DNA of 64,000 nt from Wolfiporia cocos (lineage: Eukaryota; Basidiomycota; Agaricomycetes; Polyporales; Phaeolaceae), in contig JACCLO010000002.1 of NCBI GenBank assembly GCA_029448655.1, positions 2,542,001 to 2,606,000 on the forward strand, written 5' to 3'. Positions 57,060 to 64,000 of this stretch are shown here, in pieces (positions within the stretch are counted from its first letter, which is position 1; each line of letters begins with the position of its first letter). Made by a program: the position numbers and the translations under genes. The notes beneath the pieces were generated by a model. It saw nothing but the letters and a program-made list of their open reading frames with translations. It made no database searches and was not told the DNA's origin.

Positions 57060-60045
57060 CCTCCAGTGCGACTGTTGAGATCGTGCTGCACAGTGGCTTA
57101 CGTACGACTTGCTCTCTTTATATGAGCCAATGTTACGTTGCATTTACATTGGCACTACTTGCCAGGGTGTACCATGCCTCATTACACTGATCAGAACTGT
57201 TTCCTTGCAGCGAGGGCACGTCACATTCCGGCAGGTCTCGCATGACATGGCCGTGCGGGCCTGGCTATTTAGACATGACTACAGTACAACAAAAATGTCC
57301 CCATGGTTGTAGCATAGTGGGAGACATGAGGTATCAGTATCATAGCAACATACACCTTTGATAGATAGGGCAGCACATATCTGGACAGATCAGAGGTCAG
57401 TCTTGCAACGCATTACTTGTTGAACAGTAGAGAGACGCGGGGAATCAAGCCACGGTGCATTGTGCTCACCTGCAGTGACTGTTACGCTTGATGGAGCGCA
57501 ATGTCCTCAGCAGTGGCCTGAGTGGTGGATAGGCGGACAGGCCGCATTGGTATCTCCACCGAGAAGTGGTCCGCAGCTTCTACGCTGCCTCCTTGCAATA
57601 TATGCGCGCGCATATTCAGCCTGCATCGATTCCGGTAAGGAGGATGAGTCACTACGAAGTGAGGAAATGGACCCACAGTGCCATCAACGAGTTGGTGTAA
57701 GCTTCAAGCGTGATAAGTTTCAGGCAGGAGGATAATGTATTGCAGGTTGCTCACCTGCACCGTCCACGAAGTGAAAGAGTGCCCATAACAGCTTGGGCGG
57801 GTTGGCTTTCAAATCTTCTGCGAACTTCCGGAAGGTCAGGAGTACTCACAGATCACAGGAAAGGGGCCTCACTGTGGCAAGTTGCAGGAACTGTAGCAGT
57901 CTACATATTGGATCAGCTTTCGGTCCGCGATGCAAGGTTTTGAATGCATACGCTGTCAAGACACCTCGTGTTATACCATACATGACGAGGCGGGTGATCA
58001 TGTAGTTTGTTCTGCACGTACATAGCGTATTAGGCAATCTGAGATGTGAAACCTCCATGAACCTACTTTCCGAGTCCCGTTCTGCTTTTGTTGAGTATTA
58101 GTGACAATCCCACCGAGATGTATACGTCTGTAACGAATGTGGCTGAATGTTGTAAAATGGCTGGAACCTGTTTGACAGAGTTCAGGAATCCGCGTCAGAC
58201 TGGAGCATCCCAGGCTCACTCGTGTATCCCAGACGGCGGAGCCGATATTGGTGGTCTCAGTGCTGGTAGGCGAATGGGCAGTAAGAGTGTGTTCTTTGCT
58301 GTCCTGTACACCGTGCTACTCACAAGGAGAGGACATTCCCTGTTCGACACAAAACGACATTGTGGTGAGTACACAGAAGTACGTGCATAGTGATGGAAGC
58401 ATACCAAGTCCACTGCCTGCGATGTTCGACCGAATTAGTGGATTCTCTGTGCAGTGTATGTGGTGGAACCTTACCGAAGGACAGTAGTACGAAAATGAGC
58501 TGCAATGTTGATGTAAGCCGAGCCTCCACGACAACAATCGTGGAAATACCTACAAAGGTTGCAGTGAGATAGTTTTGGTACCGTTTATTTCTGAGGACTA
58601 ATTCAGTCAGCCCTGGAACCTTGATGATACATCATCAGACCTGCTACTCACAGCGCCATATTGAGAATACGTAATACCTGCGTACTCGTGAGCGATGGAT
58701 GTGAATAGTTAAGTATCTTTCGCAGCTTACAGCTGTACGACGAAAATTGACAGTGTCTGAACAATCATCAGCGCCATCCGAGCCTGCGGCTCATATCAGC
58801 AGCTCACCGATAGAGCAAATTCCGACTAGCGACGAATCTAAATTAGCCCTCCGTAAATCAGTAGTCTGAAGAAAGCTCACTCCAAAGTATGTCCTATATG
58901 CATGCAAACATCAACAAAGCGCTCCCATAGAGTAGCGAGCCAACTTACGTCGGAAATGCCCCAAGAACCGAGATTCTGCCATGACCCGCGACCACATAGT
59001 ACCACATTAGCTAAAGCGGGATGGTCAGTATAGATTCGACAAAACGAAGTAAGAAGAATACCAGGATCGCCATCGCCGTCCTCGAGGTATCAATCGCCCT
59101 GAGCGAGCCTGACGTTGAACCAAAATCGGAAGGCAGGAGAGCTCGACCCACCATAATAGGACTACCTAGCAGAACAACATAAATGATACAACATCACCAT
59201 AAGCGACAACCAATACCTACCAAGCATTTTAGCGCCCACAAGTCCTTGGGATACCACCGAAAATAGTACATCGTCTGCGCGAGGGACACGCCGTAGAGCC
59301 TGTGACGGATGATGAGCTCTACGAAGGACTTTTGAAAGATCCTCCGCACGCTATGGCCACTGAAATCCCAATGAAGACGCATCCGAACGATTCGTTGAGA
59401 TTCAGTGAGGGCATGGTCAAACGGGCAGTAACAGACAAGAGCCCTCGTACGATGCTTATAGCGCAGCCCCATTGATCACGGAACAGTCAACCGATGATCA
59501 GCGCCGTAGCAATCTATCTGAGTATCATCGGGCCTCTCGACGGCACGTTGTGTCAGGAACTACGCGTCAGCGTTCTTACGCAGAAAGAGTGTTGGAGGAA
59601 TTCAGCAACAGGTCTCATTGGGCCGCTCCAGACGTGACGCGTGATGGACAGCTGTCTGGTGCGCCCCATTTGTATTTGAACGAAGGTACTCATGGCTGTC
59701 AGAATTTAAACTCCCGGAGAGCAGCGCTCCGCGGGATGCCGGGTTCGACGTCTGATGTACCGCCACTCAGCATTAGACCAAACGTCGGAGGAATTGCGAT
59801 CATTGGTGCCAGTCTTCTCCTGATTTCAGAAGCATGATCATAAGAGTGATCCGAGTGATGCGCGTTCCAGTGCAGTGCCTTGCCCGGCGGTCAAGGAGGT
59901 TCTTCCCGCGACCATATGTAGTCGATTCTTGCGCTCTGCAAGGATACGCTGTCATCTTGGTAGCAATGTGTACGCGAGTGACGCAGATCAGATCTGAAGC
60001 CATGGAGAGCTCAGCCGCTATAGCGGCTAATGAAACTGTGACTGG
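57060..60045. repeat. Tandem duplication unit B
   Basis: Unit holding DUF6534 copy B and its flanks, repeated as unit C at 60470-63468. From 57313 to about 57890 the two are base-for-base the same at an offset of 3,454 bp. Other parts differ at many sites. Confidence 0.8.
57482..59414 (-). CDS. DUF6534-type fungal membrane protein, copy B
   Basis: Start MPSLNLNESFGCVFIGI. Exon 2 is LYGVSLAQTMYYFRWYPKDL. Later pieces include RNKWYKN-like blocks, MITRLVMYGITRGVLTAYA, PKLLWALFHFVDGA, YTNSLMAL|LNMRAHILQGGSV and the end ATAEDIALHQA. The order of short membrane exons, the GVSLAQTMYYFRWYPKD block and the NSLMALLN block match the DUF6534 family of multi-span membrane proteins, common and expanded in mushrooms, function unknown. 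It differs from copy C mainly in the middle exons. Confidence 0.65.
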
Positions 60046-60935
60046 ACTGCTAAATGGAAATGGAGTGGCAGAGAAAGTTGTGACGGACTATTATGTTCCA
60101 TTCTAGAGCTGTGTATGGTACTTTGATTATAAACTTAGTCGAGCTGGGCCTTGGCATCCGTGCCCGCGACTCCCGGTCTGCATAATATCAGTGATCCGCT
60201 TTCTTTATCCCAGGTCGTCGTGCCCGTTTTCTGCGACTTTGTTGCGAATGCGCCGTAATGTGCTATCGAACAGAAAATATCACGTCACGGAGAGCTGAAG
60301 TTTTGAGCGATGGTGCGATCGGTCCCGGTCATCGGTAGGTCATCGGTCATATCGCAATCTCACGTGACTGATTGTGGCTCACGTTACTTCGCTCCACACT
60401 TCCGAGTCAACGCTAAGTTCCACGGCACCACAGGCAGTGGCTGTAGCATGGTGCTCCCCAGCCTCACTCCATACGACTTATGTCTCTCTCCAGCGCGACT
60501 GTTGAGACCTGAGATCGTGCTGCACGGTGGCTTGCGTACGACTCGCTCTCTGTATAACTGACACCACTCACCAGGGCGTACCATGCCGCATTGCACTGAC
60601 CCGGACTGTTTCCTTGCCCGAAAATAGCGCCCCAACTCGTCTTACCAGCAGCGTATCACAGCAGCGGGGGCACGTCACATTCCGGCAGGTCTCGCACGAC
60701 ATGGCTGTGCATGCTTAGTTATTTAGACACGACTATATTACAACGAATATGTCCCCGTGGTCATAGCATAGTGGGAGACATGAGGTATCAGTATCATAGC
60801 AACATACACCTTTGATAGATAGGGCAGCACATATCTGGACAGATCAGAGGTCAGTCTTGCAACGCATTACTTGTTGAACAGTAGAGAGACGCGGGGAATC
60901 AAGCCACGGTGCATTGTGCTCACCTGCAGTGACTG
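59415..60935. other. Flank between copies B and C
   Basis: 5' flank of copy B and 3' flank of copy C. Much of it is shared with 62869-63470 or with the flank of copy B. CACGTG lies near 60361. No separate gene seen. Confidence 0.45.
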
Positions 60936-63468
60936 TTACGCTTGATGGAGCGCAATGTCCTCAGCAGTGGCCTGAGTGGTGGATAGGCGGACAGGCCGCA
61001 TTGGTATCTCCACCGAGAAGTGGTCCGCAGCTTCTACGCTGCCTCCTTGCAATATATGCGCGCGCATATTCAGCCTGCATCGATTCCGGTAAGGAGGATG
61101 AGTCACTACGAAGTGAGGAAATGGACCCACAGTGCCATCAACGAGTTGGTGTAAGCTTCAAGCGTGATAAGTTTCAGGCAGGAGGATAATGTATTGCAGG
61201 TTGCTCACCTGCACCGTCCACGAAGTGAAAGAGTGCCCATAACAGCTTGGGCGGGTTGGCTTTCAAATCTTCTGCGAACTTCCGGAAGGTCAGGAGTACT
61301 CACAGATCACAGGAAAGGGGCCTCACTGTGGCAAGTTGCAGGAATTGCAGCAGTCTGCATACGATCAGCTCTCAGCCCGCGATACAAGCTGTTGAGTCCA
61401 TACGCTGTCAAGACACCTCGTGTTATACCATACATGACGAGCTGGGTGATCATGTAGTTTGTTCTGCGCGTACACCGTGTATCAGCGGTATCTGAAATGC
61501 AAAGCACGATGAACCTACCTTCCGAGTCCTGTTCTGCTTTCGTTGAGTATCAGCGATAACGCCACCGAGATGTATACGTCTGTAACGAATGTGGCTGAAT
61601 GTTGTAAAATGGCTGGAACCTGTTTGACAGAGCTGAAATATTCGCGTTCAGACTGGAGCATCCCAGGCTCACTCGTGTATCCCAGACGGCGGAGGCGATA
61701 TTGGAGGTCTTAGTGCTGTTAGGCGAATGGGCAATAAGTGTGTATTCTTTACTGTCCAATGCGCCGTGCTACTCACAAGGAGAGGACATTCCCTGTTCGA
61801 CATAAAAGCGAGATCATAACGATCACACAGAAGTAAGTGCATAGTGATGGACATACCAAGTCCACTGCCTGCAATGTTTGACTGTGTTAGTAAATTCTCT
61901 GTACGATACATGAGGTGGAACTTTACCGAAGGACAATAGTGCGAGAATGAGCTACAATGTCAGTCTGAGCAGAGCCTCCACAGCAATAATCGTGAAAATC
62001 CTTACGAAAGTTGCGGTGAGATGGTTTTTATACCACTTGTTTCTGAGGACTAGTTCATTCAGCCCTGGAACCTTGATAATACACTATCAGACCTGCTACT
62101 TACAGCGCCATATTGAGACAACGTAATACCTGCGGACCCGTGAGCGATGAATATGAGTAGTGATGGAACTCTTGCAGCTTACAGCTGTACGACGAGAATT
62201 GACAGCGTCTGAACAATCATCAGCGCCATTCAAGACTGCGACTCATATCAGCAGCTCACGGATAGAGCAAATTCCGACTATCGACGCTCCATATCAGTTC
62301 TCCGTAATTCGATAGTCTGAGAAACAGCTCACTCCAAAGTATGTCCTATATGCATGCAAACATCAGCAAGACGCTTTCATAGAGCAGCGAACTAACTGAC
62401 GTTGGAAATTGGTCAAGAACCAAGAGATTGCCATGACCAGAGACCACATAGAACCACGTCAGCTGAGGCATAGTGATCAGTATCAGTTCGACACGACAAA
62501 GTAAGAATCATACCAGGATCGCCATCGCCGTCCTCGAGGTATCAATCGCCCTGAGCGAGCCTGACGTGGAACCAAAATCGGAAGGCAGGAGAGCTCGACC
62601 CACCATAATAGGACTACCTAGCGGAACAACTTCGATATTATACTCCATCATCATGAGCGACAAGCAATACCTACCAGACCTTTTAGCGCCCACGAGTCCT
62701 TGGGATACCACCGAAAATAGTACATCGTCTGCGCGAGGGACACGCCGTAGAGCCTGTGACGGATGATGAGCTCTACGAAGGACTTTTGAAAGATCCTCCG
62801 CACGCTATGGCCACTGAAATCCCAATGAAGACGCATCCGAACGATTCGTTGAGATTCAGTGAGGGCATGGTCAAACAGGCAGTAACAGACAGGGATCTTC
62901 GTGCTGTGCTTATAGCGCAGTCGCATTGATCGCGGAAACAGTCAACCGATGATCAGCGCCGTAGCATCTCATCTCGGTATCATCGGGCCTCTCGACGGCA
63001 CGTTGTGTCGGGAACGACTAGTGCGCGTCGGCGCTCGTACGTAATTGCACAGGAGGAGCGTTGAAGCAATTCAGCACTTTTTCCTCGCCCCGGCCCTGAC
63101 GGACAGCTATCTAATGCGCCCCGTTTGGTCCTGAACGAGGTACTGTATGACCGCCAGGATTTAACCTCCCGGAGAGCAGCGCTCCACGGGATGCCTCAGG
63201 CTAATGCGGCGTCTGATTACGATCATTGGTGCCAGTCTTCTCCTGATTTCAGAAGCATGACCATAAGAGTGATCCGAGTGATGCACGTTCCAGTGCAGTG
63301 CCTTACCCGGCGGTCAAGGAGGTTCGTCCCGCGACCATATGTAATTGATTCTTGCGCCCTGCAAGGATACGCTGTTGTCCTGGTAGCAATGTGTACGCGA
63401 GTGACGCAGGTCGAATTTAAATGCGAAGGCATGGAGACGCCGCTAGGGCGGCTAATGGCGGTGACGTA
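60470..63468. repeat. Tandem duplication unit C
   Basis: Second copy of unit B. The gene start, gene end and the identical 3' block all sit exactly 3,454 bp from those in unit B, while the flank left of the identical block is shifted by a small insertion at about 60619-60660. Confidence 0.8.
60936..62868 (-). CDS. DUF6534-type fungal membrane protein, copy C
   Basis: Same layout and length of locus (1,933 bp) as copy B. Joined pieces: MPSLNLNESFGCVFIGISVA, LYGVSLAQTMYYFRWYPKDS, AIDTSRTAMAIL, MALMIVQTLSILVVQL, LRNKWYKNHLTATF, MITQLVMYGITRGVLTAYG, PKLLWALFHFVDGA, AYTNSLMAL and LNMRAHILQGGSVEAADHF, ending LHQA. Phases agree at the junctions I checked (exons 1-2 and the last three). The protein is a multi-span membrane protein of unknown role. 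The C-terminal tail is predicted to face the cytosol, by family habit only. Confidence 0.65.
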
Positions 63469-64000
63469 GCGGGCGGTGTTTCGTGCACACCATTTATCCA
63501 TAACCAAGTGGGTTCTGATATCCCATATGGTTCTCTTATGAACTTCTTGGAATGATATCACCAAACACACTCGTTGCTCTAGAATCGACACATGAGCGAT
63601 GGCCAACGTCTCCATCTGTTGGAGTTCATGTCAATTGTCGGAGGGAAATCTATCAGGGGATTGGCCAAGACTCACGCCTAGGGTTAGGGTCCACGCTCCC
63701 CCAAACCCTCGACAGACAACGTTTACCCTTGTGCGTATGTAGCGGTCCACAAATTCACCCGCTTGGACATGGGCGGCATCGATAAAACGGTTCAGCTGAG
63801 AATCACGCGCACCAGCATAATTGGCGCAGAGCCGGCGAGCGGATGAAAGGGCGACTAAAAAAGACAACTTCGTATATATGCGAGGCGGGACTATATGTGA
63901 GACCGGGCGCGCTTGTGAGTTCACCATCACTAGTTCAAGTTAGCGCAGTGTGAAAGAAGCCATCGTTAAGTCGGGCGGCATGAGATAGCACCAGAATATC
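62869..64000. other. Right end of window, no supported gene
   Basis: Up to about 63470 it is duplicated flank of copy C. Beyond that there are only short open frames and a single ctagggttagggt (about 63678), too short to be a telomere. Confidence 0.45.

Noticed and set aside
63678..63692. ctagggttagggt, like the fungal telomere repeat TTAGGG
   Set aside because: Only about one and a half units; a telomere or interstitial array would need many.

Overview
The window looks like nuclear DNA of a basidiomycete fungus, most likely an Agaricomycete (mushroom or polypore). Genes are packed on both strands and are cut by many introns of about 40-65 bp with GT-AG ends and, twice, GC-AG ends. The gene content is fungal: a paired KRE6/SKN1 beta-glucan synthesis protein, a NoxA-type NADPH oxidase, an Ima1 inner nuclear membrane protein, and DUF6534-type membrane proteins that are expanded in mushrooms. 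I rebuilt exon-intron structures by hand; where I give exon borders, reading frame and splice phase agree across every junction.

Layout. 1-781: 3' end of an acylcarnitine-type mitochondrial carrier. 1127-9960: three paralogues (432, 434 and 453 residues, six exons each) of an uncharacterised family with the signature of a PD-(D/E)XK nuclease fold, with a GNAT acetyltransferase-ankyrin fusion gene on the other strand between copies 1 and 2. 10198-12169: mitochondrial N-acetylglutamate synthase. 12170-15060: no gene I can support. 15061-18635: a UBE2O-type E2/E3 hybrid ubiquitin enzyme in 15 exons. 19157-24452: the two KRE6/SKN1 genes. 24775-30055: a SNAPC1-like protein, Ima1 and an SLC25 carrier. 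30482-36945: two related Myb-like genes on either side of a transposon-derived stretch (retropepsin fragment, long inverted repeat, TA-flanked MITE). 37239-52722: RING-CH membrane ligase, Nup155-family nucleoporin, RNase III-domain protein, NoxA, MAD2 and a RecQ helicase. 53212-63470: three head-to-tail DUF6534-type genes in duplicated units, with an exact 3,454 bp spacing between the matching parts of the last two. The last 500 bp hold nothing I recognise.

How the parts relate. Most genes are unrelated housekeeping neighbours (arginine synthesis, ubiquitin, cell wall, nuclear envelope, checkpoint and repair). Four divergent promoters carry CACGTG, and the one shared by MAD2 and RecQ also carries four ACGCGT (MCB-like) boxes, which fits cell-cycle control. 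The accessory interest lies in the lineage-specific tandem families: the PD-(D/E)XK-like trio, whose first copy has lost the presumed catalytic residues; the two Myb-like genes; and the DUF6534 array, which shows signs of recent gene conversion. No tRNA, rRNA or CRISPR was found.
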